Positions 1 through 11,135 of a stretch of 64,000 nucleotides of DNA are shown here, piece by piece. Source of the DNA: Gigaspora rosea (taxonomy: Eukaryota > Glomeromycota > Glomeromycetes > Diversisporales > Gigasporaceae); assembly GCA_003550325.1 (NCBI GenBank), contig QKWP01000045.1:230828-294827 (forward strand), in the 5' to 3' direction. The notes under the pieces were generated by a model, which was not told the origin of the DNA, searched no databases, and was given only the letters and a program-made list of their open reading frames with translations. A program made the translations under genes and the position numbers. Every line of letters starts with the position of its first letter. Positions within the stretch are counted from its first letter, which is position 1.

Positions 1-1340
1 CTAAATTTTACTAATTGATCTTAATTTCTTGCACTAAGTAAACTTGTTAAGCACTAAAAAATACAGTACATCAAATCAGTATATTTTATTTTACTTTTCT
101 TAAAATTTGAAGAAAAGATGCTTAATTTTAGAAATTTTTATCAAAAATTCAAAATTAAGCATCTTTGACTCAAATTTTAAGGAAAATAAAATAAAATATA
201 CCGTTATGATGTATTTATTGGTGCTAAACAAGTTTACTTAGATCAAGAAGTTATGATCAATTAGTAAAATTTAGAGAATAATAGAAATTTGTATAATTTT
301 ATTAATAAAATTATAAAATTTCTATATTTCTCTAAATTTTAGTAATTGATCATAACTTTTTGATCTAAGTAAATTTGTTTAGCACCTAAAAATACATCAT
401 ATGGTATATTTTATTTTTCTTAAAATTTGCATCAAAAATATTTAATTTTGTATTTTAATGAAAATTTCCAAAATTAAGCATTTTTTCTTCAAATTTTAAG
501 AAAAGTAAAATAAAATATGCTGATTTGATGTATTTTTGGTGCTTAATAAGTTATTTAGTGCAAGAAATTAAGATTAATTAGTAAAATTTAGAGAATCATA
601 GCATTTTGTATAATTTTATTAATGAAAATATACAAATTTCTATGATTCTCTAAATTTTACTAATTGATCATAACTTCTTGCACTAAGTAAACTTGTTAAG
701 CACCAAAAAATACATCAAATCGGCATATTTTATTCTACTTTCTTAAAATTTTAAAAAAAGATGATTAATTTTGGAAATTTTTATCAAAAATTCAAAATTA
801 AGTATCTTTGACGCAAATTTTAAGGAAAATAAAATAAAATATGCCGATTTGATATATTTTTTGGTGCTTAACATTTAATTAGATCAAGAAGCTATGATCA
901 ATTAGTAAAATTTAGAGAATCATAGAAATTTGTATAATTTTATTAATAAAATTATACAAATTGCTATGATTCTCTAAATTTTACTAATTGATCATAACTT
1001 TTTGATCTAAGTAAACTTGTTTAGTACTAATAAATACATCATATCAGTCTATTTTATTTTCCTTAAAATTTGTGTCAAATATGCTTAATTTTGAATTTTT
1101 GATAAAAATATCCAAAATTTAGCATTTTTTCTACAAATTTTAAGAAAAGTAAAAATAAAATAAGCGAATTTGATGTATTTTTTGGTGCTTAACAAGTTTA
1201 CTTAGTGCAAGAAGTTATAATTAATTAGCAAAATTTAGAGAATAATAGAAATTTATATAATTTTATTAATAAAATTATACAAAATTCTATGATTCGCTAA
1301 ATTTTACTAACTGATTTATACTTCTCACTTTAAGTAAACT
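1..1340. repeat. Palindromic repeat array, four ~320-bp units
   Basis: The stretch is built from near-palindromic units. The landmark CTAAATTTTACTAATTGATC recurs at about 332, 650, 974 and 1297, so the spacing is 318-331 bp. Each unit folds about two centres: an AAATTTTTATCAAAAATT core and a TAATTTTATTAATAAAATTA core. Units alternate between TTCTTGCACTAAG and TTTTTGATCTAAG variants, giving a two-unit higher-order period near 640 bp. Copies match poorly enough to be old. A diverged copy in opposite orientation lies at about 48590-49230. There is no coding potential. Confidence 0.85.
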
Positions 1341-1733
1341 TGTTCAGCATCACAAAATACACATATTTTTATTCAGACTCAAATTAATTTGCAAAATTTA
1401 ACTAGCCTAACCAAACTTATGATTGAGTTTGAGTTTAGTATAAAGTTTTAATAATAAAATTTAGAGTTTGAGTCTGGTCTGGACCAGACCAAACCTGGAC
1501 CCAAACCTAGAATCACTAGTTCATATAAACACTAGACTGAACCTGAACATGTTCATGAACTTATGAACTGAACCTGAACTGAACCTGAACTAGCTCTAAA
1601 AGTTCAATACAGAACCTGAACCTGAACATGTTTTAAAAAATGTTCAGGTTCAGGTTCAATACTGAACCTGAACTTGAACCTGAACTTGCCCTAAGTTCAG
1701 TTCAGTTCGGGTTCATAGGAACACTACTTTAAA
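1340..1733 (-). mobile_element. GAACCTGAAC-motif element, hAT-like right end
   Basis: Dense GAACCTGAAC / GTTCAGGTTC motifs occur in both orientations. They end at GGTTCATAGGAACACTA (1733), which on the minus strand reads TAGTGTTCCTATGAACC, a hAT-like terminus. A second CACTA end at about 1519 follows AAACCTAGAAT. The same end and motif block occurs at 48240-48600 on the opposite strand, again followed by the palindromic array of 1-1340. The array and this block are therefore probably one dispersed element that runs off the left edge. No target duplication could be read. Confidence 0.6.
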
Positions 1734-1744
1734 CCTCTTAAATA

Positions 1745-3225
1745 TATACAAAGTAATGTATATAATGATTGATAATCATTTTATTTGCTACGAAAATTAA
1801 TTTAGTAATATTTAGTTATTGAATAATTTCTTTAAAAGATATAAATTTATCAAGTGCAATTAAAGATATTATTTAAAATAAGTTAATACTGTATTAATTG
1901 TTACCAATAATTAATAAAACATCATATAATTATAAACTTGAATAAATTTATTTAAAAAATATAATAAAATAAGTAGGGTCATTTGTTTTTTATAATATAA
2001 AAGTTTAAAAATAACCTGGTCAGCTGGCTTTTTTTCTTAAATTTAATTATAAAATTTTATAAAGTTTTTTAAAAAAATATTTTGCCAACTATTAAGGCAT
2101 ATAAAAAATTTTTCTTTAAAAGTTTCCAATATTTGACCTGGCCAGGTTATGAAAAACAACTAAATAAATTTGTATAGCTTCATATAGGCACATGCCCTCA
2201 ATATATTTCTGAATCTTGTTATAATATAAATTTAAAATTTATTTAAAGTTCTTTTATTATGTTCTAAAAAAATTACCGAATATAGTTATAATATCATACA
2301 AGATATTCTTATAATAACTAAAAAATTTCAGAACTGATAAATAAGCATTTAATAAAATATTATAACAAACTAATTAAAATCTCATAATTAGCTATTCGCA
2401 AACTCAATAGTTCTAAAAAATTTTAGAAGATTGTAATGATATCATTACAAGATATTCTTACAATAATTAAAAATTCCAAAACTGATTAATTAAAACATTT
2501 AATAAAAATATCATAACAATCTAATTGAAATCTCGTTATTAGCTAATTATAAATCCAAAAATATTATCATGAGATCAATATGATATTTATGTTAAACAAT
2601 CTTACAGTGATATTATTAAAATATAAAATATATATCATAATTATATTTTTAAAAAATCAAAGTTTCTGTAAAGATAAGCATAAACTTAAAGTAAAACATA
2701 CAATCAAGTGGAAAAAGAAAATTTTTTAATGGAATTAAGTTGCTTTTAACCGATTCAAATGTTTTTTTTTTCTTGCATCTAATATAGTATAGTATAGTAA
2801 TATCATATGATATATAATATATTAATAATATAATAAAATTGGAGGGTGTAAAAATTTCCTTTTATATATTAAGAGGAAATTTTGACTGCCGATCATATGC
2901 ACAAAAGCGACACAAAATACGATAAATAGTAAAAAAAGAATACACCACATAAACATAAATAGTAAGGAAGCATAAGCAAATTAGGTAAGTGGAGCAGTCA
3001 AAATTGAATAGCTTTAAATATATTGATTTTATTCAAACTCAAACTAGTTTGCAAACTTCAAACTCAAATCCAAACCAAAATTAAATTTAACTAATAATTT
3101 TGTCTTCAAATCAATCTCAAATATTTTTTAAAACTAGTTTGAGATCGGGTTTGATTTGATTTCAAATCAAACCCAAATTTGGCCTAAAGTTTGATTTGAT
3201 CCGGGTTTGTAGGAATCCTAATGCA
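1745..3225. other. AT-rich gene-free interval with repeat debris
   Basis: No coding frame stands out. At 2012-2148 short inverted ends ATAACCTGG(T/C)CAG bracket about 137 bp and may be a small MITE. At 2780-2850 there is TATAG/TATAA simple sequence. At 3010-3225 repeated TTTGATTTGA / TCAAATCAAA motifs with GATCCGGGTTTGTAGGA resemble the motif-rich ends of the hAT-like elements elsewhere, but no pair of ends with a target duplication is visible. Confidence 0.5.
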
Positions 3226-3909
3226 GTAATATATCACAAATAATATAATCATTCTTTTAAAGTAATAACCTGATGTTTTTTTTATATACAAGATAAAATA
3301 AAAAATTTTGGTAAACATTAATTAATGTTAATGTAGTAAAAAACAATGCATTATTATTTTAATGATATAGCCTTTCAGAGAGGTAAAAATACCAGAAAAT
3401 CAAACCCATTAATAGATTAAATTTAGTGGTAAATAGTTGGCTTAGCGAAACACTAAATATAACAAGTCTTTAATTTTAGTGATAGGCGGTAAAAATCTGA
3501 AAGTAAAAATTAAAAAGATCCTTTGTCTCAGAATCCATGTTAGCTTCATAATTTTTTGTTAGCAAATTTCATTTCATAAATGAGCTCTACCGGAGCTCTA
3601 CAAGAGCACTATAAGTTAAATAGAAGAGGATGAGAATAGTCTATATAAAACTCGATCAATTTCATGATACAGGAAGAAACCTTTTTTAGCCATTTTTTTC
3701 GCTAGAAACAGCCACCAAGTAGGGGCAAAAATGCAAATTCTGGAAATTTGCATTTCACAATTATGAACGAGTTTTTTTTAGTATTTTAAAAAGATTTCTC
3801 ATATATAGCAAAGTAAGCGTAGAGCATTAATGTAAAAATATTTCAAATTAGAAACATTATACATACTGTTTAAATTTCTACAGAAGTTTGATTGTATACG
3901 TCCAATATA

Positions 3910-4093
3910 CAGTCTACCCTCGTTAAAATCAACCCCATTAATATTAACCTAAGTCATAAAATGAATTTTTTTTAAATTTTTATGTATTAAAATTCCCTCA
4001 TCTAGATCAACTTTAATATAATCCCTTGGTAATATCACTATCAACATGAATTTCAACAAGTTCAAATGGGTTGATATAAATGAGGGTAGAATG
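3910..4093. mobile_element. Pogo/Tc1-mariner-type MITE with TA target duplication
   Basis: It is 184 bp long with ends CAGTCTACCCTCGTTAAAAT and, reverse-complemented from the right, CATTCTACCCTCATTTATAT; both continue into CAACCC. TA flanks both sides (3908-3909 and 4094-4095). The paralogous block at about 54601-54620 reads TCCAATATATTTCG, exactly the sequence expected before insertion. An open frame of 93 codons that begins inside the right end is not a gene. Confidence 0.9.
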
Positions 4094-4445
4094 TATTTCG
4101 ATATCAGTTATCTGGCTATTCTCCATGGTCTATCTTAGATACTGTAGCAAATTGGCAATGTTAGATGACCAGGACACAGTTGAAAACTTTATAATTTTGA
4201 ATAAAACGCACTTAGCTACAATTTGTACCATTATATGTCTTGTATATGTAACAAACGTTATCAAATCTTGTTTTTCAAATTCTTTTGTTTCAGAAATAAA
4301 TTTTATATTTAACTACAATATTATTTTGATCACTGTATTGCTGTTATTTTTTAAAATATAATGATAGTATTAGATGCCTTTACAAGCTATAATTAATAAC
4401 TCGATTTGAAAAAAGAATTCAATACCTTTCTATTTTAGTTTTTAT

Positions 4446-4610
4446 ATTTAGTGATATGGACTAGCCCCGACCCAACAGCCAGATCAATTGGCGGATCGAC
4501 CCTCAGCCTGCACCTTTGTAGACTGTGCAGGTTGGTTAAAGAAGTGTTAGAGTCGATTCTTTTATAAAGCATACAAGATTAGACAGGGTACCATTGGTGC
4601 CCTGCTTTTT
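4446..4610 (+). mobile_element. hAT-D family, truncated left end
   Basis: The block begins at TAGTGATATGGAC and continues through GGCGGATCGACCCTCAGCC and a conserved stretch ending TTTATAAAGCAT. It matches the first ~150 bp of the complete hAT-D copy at 59613-60107. No right end follows. The same truncated end lies at 62826-62960 in the duplicated block, so the truncation predates the duplication. Confidence 0.7.
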
Positions 4611-4611
4611 T

Positions 4612-4870
4612 TTTTTTAAGATATGTAGTGAGTTTGTGTGCATTTGAATTATCACGATTTCTACCATAAGTTATTGCAAACATTCTCTTAAAATGTATGG
4701 TTAAGATTAAGTTAGTTTCATCGGAATTATCAAGAATACTATCATGAGTACAATAAATATTTCTGTTACAAAACTTACTCGTTATTTCAGTGATTTATAA
4801 TATGTTGTTATAGTTAAGATGGTTTGCTATAAATTATCGTAAATTCTATCATGGGTTAAAGAGCTTCCTT
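4612..4870. repeat. Satellite-like monomers (~100 bp), diverged
   Basis: Two to three degenerate units contain AAACTTACTCGTTATTTCAGTG, a TTGTTATAGTTAAG core and TTTGC(T/A)ATAAATTAT(C/T)GTAAATTCT pieces. They correspond to the better array at 58990-61760 and to 63000-63500. They are part of the duplicated block. Confidence 0.6.
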
Positions 4871-4928
4871 TAGATTAGTTGGTTTTGATCAGTTTTATGA
4901 TTTTTTTGCGAGCACCATGAGCCCCAAG

Positions 4929-5356
4929 TAGTGATATGGTGATATGGACAGGCCCAGCCCAATGGATGGGTCGATGGACGTCGACCCTCAGCCCGCATCT
5001 TCGTTGGCTGTGCCGGTCGATTAAAGAAATGTTAGAATCGATTCTCTTATAAAGCATATTTTACGTCAAGAAATTGACTAAATGCCAAATAGTAGTTTAT
5101 AACAATGTGGATTTTTGTTAGTTGGCCAATTTAGATGATAATTGGCAGACAAGGAATGTAAGGAAAGGAAACGTTAGACAAAAATGAATAATAACTAAAG
5201 AATAAAGTATCACTAGAATTTTGGCTTTCTATACATTTGATATAGATATGGAGACTTATTCTAATCGTTCTAGCAAAAAGGTCATCCTGGTCGATCGGCC
5301 TGAACTTTTTTAGGATTGAACCCGACCCATGATTTTTCCATAAGCCTGTATTACTA
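4929..5356 (+). mobile_element. hAT-D family element, old copy
   Basis: The left end is TAGTGATATGG (duplicated as TGATATGG), followed by GGTCGATGGACGTCGACCC. The right end is GGATTGAACCCGACCCATGA followed by GTATTACTA. Length (about 430 bp) and order match the intact copy at 59613-60107. The 8-bp flanks, GCCCCAAG and GTCACACG, do not match, so the target duplication has decayed or one flank has been rearranged. A second copy at 63570 runs off the window. Confidence 0.7.
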
Positions 5357-5364
5357 GTCACACG

Positions 5365-5850
5365 ATTACGAAATATATAATAATCATTTAAATGTTACAT
5401 TTTTCGGAACCCATATAATAAAAATTCAAAAAAGTAATGAATTTAGGTAATTGCTTGTATTGTAATTGTAGTACTCATGAGGCTCGCAAAAAATCATAAA
5501 ATCATATAGTGATCAAATCAGACTAAAAGAGCGATACTGTAATGTAGTACACAACAGTTAAATTTAGTTTGTTTATATTGATGAAAATCGATTTATAAAA
5601 AATTATAGATGACAACTGAGGATGTGAATAAAAATAACTGATCGTTTCTGTATTCATAATCCTTATAAAGTTAGCAATATAAATGCTAACGCTAATTTAA
5701 TTTCATGAGTTTATCTAATCGTATTGCATAAAGAGTAGATTTGCATGAACAATCATCATTTTATAATAAGAGGAGGATTTCATGTCAAAAAATTGTCCAA
5801 AAATCAACTATTATAATAGTTTAAATAAATATTCATTAATTAATTAATTT
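5365..5850. other. Gene-free AT-rich interval
   Basis: No recognisable gene or repeat end was seen. The stretch is low complexity with scattered short inverted segments. Homology to the hAT-D family resumes at about 5850. Confidence 0.4.
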
Positions 5851-6066
5851 AGAATGTAAGAAACGGAAACGTTCGGAAATGTTCGGTTGCATAGACAATT
5901 AATCAATATAAAGTACTAACGTGTTATTATTCTATAAATTTGGCAAGGAATGACCTGATGGCACTCTACACATTTGATATAGTCATGGAGACCAATTATG
6001 ATCAGAAAAATTGTTTATCAAAAAAAGTTGACCCGGTCGGTTGGCCCATGCTTTTTTAGGATCGAC
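5850..6066 (+). mobile_element. hAT-D copy, left part of a split element
   Basis: The sequence follows the right half of the hAT-D family (ACGTGTTATTATTC, then ACACATTTGATATAG, then CCGGTCGGTTGGCCCATGC and GGATCGAC). It stops at the GGATCGAC octamer, which is repeated at 11136-11143. There the element resumes with CCCGGCTCATGATTTTCCC and finishes in GTATCGCTA at 11179. Element hAT-A is inserted between the two parts. The first half of this copy is missing. Confidence 0.8.
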
Positions 6067-7104
6067 TAGTGATGTGCCGCGTACAGTACTATACGTACTG
6101 TACTGTACGTACTGTACGTACTGTACGCCAAATTTTTACCGATTAGGATAGCTGCGCGACGCAATCGCGCTAAAACCAGTAACGTATTAAATATGACACT
6201 ACAGATCGTTTTTGAAAATTAATATAATTTTATTTTATTAATTATTGCAGTTGATGCTGACTTGAGGCCATTATAAAAGTATGGTCATATGAAATTCTAG
6301 TTTGGTAGGAATAATGATTTTTTTTTATTAATTCATTTTAAGAAAGTCTCAAAATTATATGGATGAACTCTCATTCAGAAGGGTATTTTTTCTCATGATT
6401 ATTATTTACACACAGTCGTATGCATGTATGCATCATAATAATGTAATGGCATAGTTATGTAAGTATTATCATAATTAGGGTAGCTGCACGGCGCAGGACC
6501 AGCACGAACATGCGCGTTAAGTTCAAAATGTATGTTAATTTTTGTCAATAATTTGTTAAATTTACCAGAACTTTTTATCCGTATCACATTATAAAAAAAA
6601 ACACTGGCTCATTTAGCGCAAATAAAAATAAATTAATCAAAGGCTGACCATTAGTTTGAGTGCTTCAATTATAACATGCTTTATTTATTCTTGCTCAATC
6701 AGGTGACTATTAACACCGAGAAAACAGATTCATTCTCCATTAATCACAGATTCGATATCAAAATATGCTGTGGTACAAAATGTTACAGATTTCTAGAATA
6801 TCGTAGTAACTGCTATTATAAATTTTGAGATCTAAAATGTCGTAATGCGCAGGTAAATTAAAACATTTAAACGGACGAACTATAAATTTAGATGGCACAA
6901 TTTTCAAATTTTACAATCAATAACGTCATGTTTGCATGAGATTATAGCAGATCAGTATGGTATAGTATAGGCCAAATTTAAGATCTATACTATACCGATC
7001 AGTTACAATTCCTAACCCTAACCCTATACCGATCAGCTACCCTAACCCTAATATATATTACACCGGATCAGTATAGTATATATTTAAAAATTCGGCCTAT
7101 ACTA

Positions 7105-8130
7105 CTGGGATTATAGAATATCAGTATGGTACGACATGCCAGATCAGTATGGTATGGATGCAATTTTATCAAACCGTACCATATTGATCTGCTAATATAT
7201 TAAATATATATATTTGCAGAACAGTATGATAAAATCCACTATACAATTATTACATTTTTTTTTATCGTTATATTTGTTTCCTTGAATAATTGGTAAGCGG
7301 ACTAGATATCTTTAATATAAGTTTTCATACATGATATATTTTTCAATGTTTTTATCATACTAATTTTTCTTTATTGTAGACATTAACGTTCAATTTTGAT
7401 AATATATCAAAAATGAAAGAATCAATGCTTGAACAATTGCCTGGTCACGTGGTCTTCCGACGTCAATTAGCCAATTAAAAATCAGGATCAGGTGTAACGT
7501 AAAGAAATTCAAAACAAACGTTCGTTTTGCAAAAACGTATTTATCGTAAGATTTATACTACAAATCATCTTTCCGACCTAACAAAAAAGTTTTCTCGCAC
7601 AATTTTGCTATATAATGCTCTTTCTAACCACCAACATGAACCAAACCCTAACGAAATCAATTTTTTAAATTTTTTATCAAAGACAATTGATGCCGTGCCG
7701 GAAAGTTACGTGACAGGAAAATAGATCCTACGCCCTGTCAATTTCATTGTATAGCTACAAGATCCGTATGGTATGGTATGGTGTGGATTTTATCAAATCG
7801 TACCATACTGTTCTGCTATAGATTTATGCAGATCAGTATGGGTATGGTACGGTTTGATAAAATTGCATCCATACCATACTGATCTGGTATGTCGTACCAT
7901 ACTGATATTCGCAATACCTTATGGTATGGTGTGGATTTTATCAAATCGTACCATACTGTTCTGCTAATGTATAAATTTAATATAATAGCAGATCAGTATG
8001 GTACGATTTTTAAATATATGTACCGTACTATTTTGATACTATTAAGATCAGTATGGTACAGTTTGATAAAATTGCATCCATACCATACTGATCTGGCATG
8101 TCGTACCATACTGATATTCTATAATCCCTG
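7105..8130. mobile_element. Long-TIR element of the AGATCAGTATGG family
   Basis: The ends CTGGGATTATAGAATATCAG and (reverse complement of right) CAGGGATTATAGAATATCAG continue as inverted repeats of about 85 bp through TATGGTACGACATGCCAGAT and TTGATAAAATTG-type palindromes. TA flanks at 7103-7104 and 8131-8132. Additional hairpin copies of the same AGATCAGTATGGTA motif occupy 6950-7095 outside the left end and 7757-7995 inside, so several generations of related elements are stacked. Small open frames here are translations of the palindromes. Confidence 0.6.
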
Positions 8131-8149
8131 TAAAAATGTTGACTCCTTC

Positions 8150-8400
8150 CAAAAATGAATAAATGAAAACCATTACTTCTACTAAAAAAAGGATTCTGCG
8201 AAAATCAGCATAGGCTACGCCCTTAAACCATCCCTCACACATTTCATGTGATCGTATTGGTATTGTAATTGTGAATAAATGAAAATCATTATTCCAACCA
8301 AAAAGGATTTTTCAAAAATCAACGTAGTACATCAAAAAAGTTGAACGGAACCATCCCTCTCACATTTCATGTGATCGTACTGGTATTATGAATCATTTTT
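8150..8400. repeat. Tandem dispersed repeat ending CATTTCATGTGATCGTA
   Basis: Two direct copies of about 120 bp (8150-8275 and 8276-8395) share GAATAAATGAAAA(C/T)CATTA, an AAAGGATT core and CACATTTCATGTGATCGTA(T/C). Inverted relatives lie at 18405-18555 and 18770-18810 (ACCAGTACGATCACATGGAA). Their origin is unknown. They lie inside hAT-A. Confidence 0.6.
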
Positions 8401-8495
8401 TAATAAAAGTTGGCTAAAATTTAAAACCGATTTTACTTTAAATGGCAAGCCATTGATCGTAATAATGAAGTATTACAAATGATCACTTCATCAAA

Positions 8496-8550
8496 GTAAA
8501 TGATTGGCTTACATGTGCCGCGCAGCGGCACATGTAAGCCAATCATTTAC
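8496..8550. repeat. Perfect 26-bp inverted repeat with 3-bp loop
   Basis: Arms 8496-8521 (beginning GTAAATGATTGGCTTACATG and ending TGCCGC) and 8525-8550 are exact reverse complements separated by GCA. No mismatch exists in 52 bases, although the surrounding elements are diverged. It is GC-rich at the apex (GTGCCGC/GCGGCAC) within AT-rich DNA. Confidence 0.9.
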
Positions 8551-9194
8551 TAAGGAAGAACGAATTTTGCAATATATAATCATCTTATGACCAATTTACG
8601 ATAAGTTTTATACATGAAATTGTTGAGTTGGGTTTAGGGATGGGCACGGTCGGTCACGGTCAGTCATCGGTCGGTCATGATCGGTTAGCCGCTTATGACC
8701 GGTTGACCGCGGTCATTCATACGGTTAATGACCGGTTATAGCCGATAAATTATTTACCCAATTATCCAATCAAATATCTAAATAAGTGACAAGTAGGGAT
8801 GGTACACTGCACAGACTGCCGAAAGAGCAGCGATTTGCATCACATGATAATAAAACCGTTCGTTCATATTTCTGGTCAAATTTGCAGATTATTTGACCAC
8901 ATTTAAAGTTGTTTTGTTCTAGATCTGGCCAAATGATATGCAAATTTGACCAGAATTATTAACGATTCGTTTATTTAAAGCGGAGGCAAATCATGTGATC
9001 AACCGCGAGAAGCAAAACAAGAAATAAATGTAAAAAACCTGAAAAAACGGCAGTCTAAACCTATCTCGATGGCAATTTTGCTTATATATATATACCTAAG
9101 ACCTAATATAACCCTAATATAGGACGACCCTAACCCTAAAGTAAATTTGAAAAATGATTAAATATGGCTTTAGACGTCATATTCTGTTAAATAC

Positions 9195-10790
9195 AATTCT
9201 GTCAAAATTGCAGATCATTTGACCGGAATTAAAATTGGTTTGTTATAATTCTGGCCAAATGATCTGCAAATTTGGCCGGAATTATGAACAAGGCATTTCT
9301 CAACCGGGTTTAAACACCACCTGAAAATTTTTCAGACCATGTGATATACATTAATTTATATACTCATTATTGTTATATTTATCATTTATATTAATAAAAA
9401 AGTTTTATTTAAGAATGAATCATATCAATTCTGCAATTAATCATGCAAAGTCACATGATCTGGAAAATTTTTGAGTGGCGGGTTGATTTCTCTATTTATC
9501 AGATGATACAGATACACTGATATGAATTTCAAGCAATAAATATTCATTTATTAGCCAGAATATTAAGAATTTGGCATCGGTCATAATCTTGACCGGTCGG
9601 TCAAACCGCTCTGACCGGCTAATATCAGTCATGGTCATGACCGGACCGTGCCCATTTCTATGCGCAATATAGGTCCTTTTAAGCGATTCATATTTTTTTC
9701 ATTGATATCCTAATATCATATAATGAAAAGAGTCTGAACCAGCTACCTTATTTGTACAATTCTGTTAAAATTGCAGATCATTTGACCGGAATTAAAATTG
9801 GTTTGTTATAATTCTGGCCAAATGATCTGCAAATTTGGCCGGAATTATGAACAAGGCATTTCTCAACCGGGTTTAAACACCACCTGAAAATTTTTCAGAC
9901 CATGTGATATACATTAATTTATATACTCATTATTGTTATATTTATCATTTATATTAATAAAAAAGTTTTATTTAAAAATGAATCATATCAATTAATCATG
10001 CAAAGTCACATGATCTGGAAAATTTTTGAGTGGCGGGTTGATTTCTCTATTTATCAGATGATACAGATACACTGATATGAATTTCAAGCAATAAATATTC
10101 ATTTATTAGCCAGAATATTAAGAATTTGGCATCGGTCATAATCTTGACCGGTCGGTCAAACCACTCTGACCAGCTAATATCAGTCATGGTCATGACTGGA
10201 CCGTGCCCATTTCTATGCGCAATATAGGTCCTTTTAAGCGATTCATATTTTTTTCATTGATATCCTAATATCATATAATGAAAAGAGTCTGAACCAGCTA
10301 CCTTATTTGTACAATTCTGTTAAAATTGCAGATCATTTGACCGGAATTAAAATTGTTTTGTTATAATTCTGGCCAAATGATCTGCAAATTTGGCCAGAAT
10401 TATGAACAAGGCATTTCTCAACCGGGTTTAAACACCACCTGAAAATTTTTCAGACCATGTGATATACATTAATTTATATACTCATTATTGTTATATTTAT
10501 CATTTATATTAATAAAAAAGTTTTATTTAAGAATGAATCATATCAATTCTGCAATTAATCATGCAAAGTCACATGATCTGGAAAATTTTTGAGTGGCAGG
10601 TTGATTTCTCTATTTATCAGATGATACAGATACACTGATATGAATTTCAAGCAATAAATATTCATTTATTAGCCAGAATATTAAGAATTTGGCATCGGTC
10701 ATAATCTTGACCGGTCGGTCAAACCGCTCTGACCGGTCAATATCGGTCACGGTCATTGACCGGTCATGACCGGTCATGATCTGACCATAC
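9195..10790 (+). repeat. Near-identical tandem triplication, ~560-bp unit
   Basis: Unit starts marked by ACAATTCTGT(C/T)AAAATTGCAG are at about 9195, 9758 and 10313, giving periods of 563 and 555 bp. Copies differ by only a few substitutions plus an 8-bp deletion in unit 2 (near 9986). Each unit contains a 36-bp inverted pair (CAGATCATTTGACCGGAATT and its partner), the embedded MITE, and the CGGTCA-rich end of hAT-B finishing ACCGTGCCCAT. The high identity marks this as the youngest rearrangement in the region. Confidence 0.92.
9302..9484. mobile_element. Small hAT-like MITE (AACCGGGTTTAAACACCACC family)
   Basis: The ends AACCGGGTTTAAACACCACC and, from the right, AACCCGCCACTC are followed by the matched pair TTTTTCAGACCATGTGA / TTTTCCAGATCATGTGA. 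The flanks CATTTCTC and GATTTCTC agree in 7 of 8 positions, a probable target duplication. It was copied along with the triplication to 9865-10039 and 10420-10602. A related larger copy lies at 38768-39135. Confidence 0.7.
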
Positions 10791-11135
10791 CCATCCCTAG
10801 TTGGGTTAGAGTGGAGGTTAATACATGATCTACATGCTGCATAAACCTCCGCATTTTTGATATAAATATATAAAACTAAATTTCACTTCGCTTTAACCTC
10901 CCTAAAATTAGAAATTTTATGTTACATAAAACAGGTAATGATCATGAGAAAAAATGTACACCAATCAGCTTTAAGATTTTGCCTTCGATTTAGATGCCAG
11001 TAAAACCATACACTTACGTTCCTGGCATCACTTGTTCCAGCCAATCAAATGCCAGAAAAGAACTATACGTACAATACGTACAGTACGTACTGTACGCTAA
11101 AATTTTTCAGGTATCATATAAATGGCACATCATTA

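Larger units (their letters stand above)
3235..5359. repeat. Duplicated block, copy 1 (uninterrupted)
   Basis: Bases 3235-4313 match 53912-54833 in the same orientation, for example around TTAGCGAAACAC and GTAGCAAATTGGCAATGTTAG. Bases 4313-5359 match 62669 to the window end. The two halves are contiguous here but 7.8 kb apart in the other copy, and the join is the shared heptamer TTAACTA. This copy carries a private MITE at 3910-4093 and lacks the MITE found at 63092-63343. The content is non-coding: hAT-D family ends plus satellite-like monomers at 4640-4860. Confidence 0.8.
8635..10799. mobile_element. hAT-B: 2.17-kb non-autonomous hAT nested in hAT-A
   Basis: The ends are TAGGGATGGGCACGGTC and, reverse-complemented from the right, TAGGGATGGGTATGGTC. 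The octamer GTTGGGTT flanks it at 8627-8634 and 10800-10807, a perfect 8-bp target duplication. The subterminal zones are dense in CGGTCA/TGACCG motifs (8640-8745 and 10700-10780). The interior holds a tandem triplication (9195-10790), each unit with an embedded small MITE. No coding sequence was seen. TAGGGATGGGC is typical of hAT terminal repeats. Confidence 0.9.
6067..11135. mobile_element. hAT-A: 5.07-kb non-autonomous hAT element
   Basis: The left end is TAGTGATGTGCCGCGTACAG. The right end reverse-complemented is TAATGATGTGCC (11 of 12 match). The flanking octamer GGATCGAC is present at 6059-6066 and 11136-11143, a perfect 8-bp target duplication as expected for hAT transposition. Subterminal GTACGTAC/CGTACTGTACG clusters lie at 6075-6130 and 11068-11098. 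Inside are a TA-flanked long-TIR element (7105-8130), a perfect hairpin (8496-8550) and a complete second hAT (8635-10799). No transposase domain was recognised. A 65-codon open frame at 7527-7724 is the longest unexplained frame and has no recognisable motif. A short AACCCTAACCCTA telomere-like tract sits at about 7013-7051. Confidence 0.85.

Noticed and set aside
1-1340. Possible CRISPR-like array
   Set aside because: Units are 318-331 bp, palindromic and lack unique spacers; the organism is eukaryotic.
4080-4361. 93-codon frame
   Set aside because: It begins inside the right end of the 184-bp MITE and runs into AT-rich duplicated non-coding sequence; the paralogue does not preserve it.
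8795-9075. Separate small hAT inside hAT-B (TAGGGATGG ... CCTATCTCGA)
   Set aside because: The ends match weakly and the 8-bp flank GTGACAAG is not repeated.
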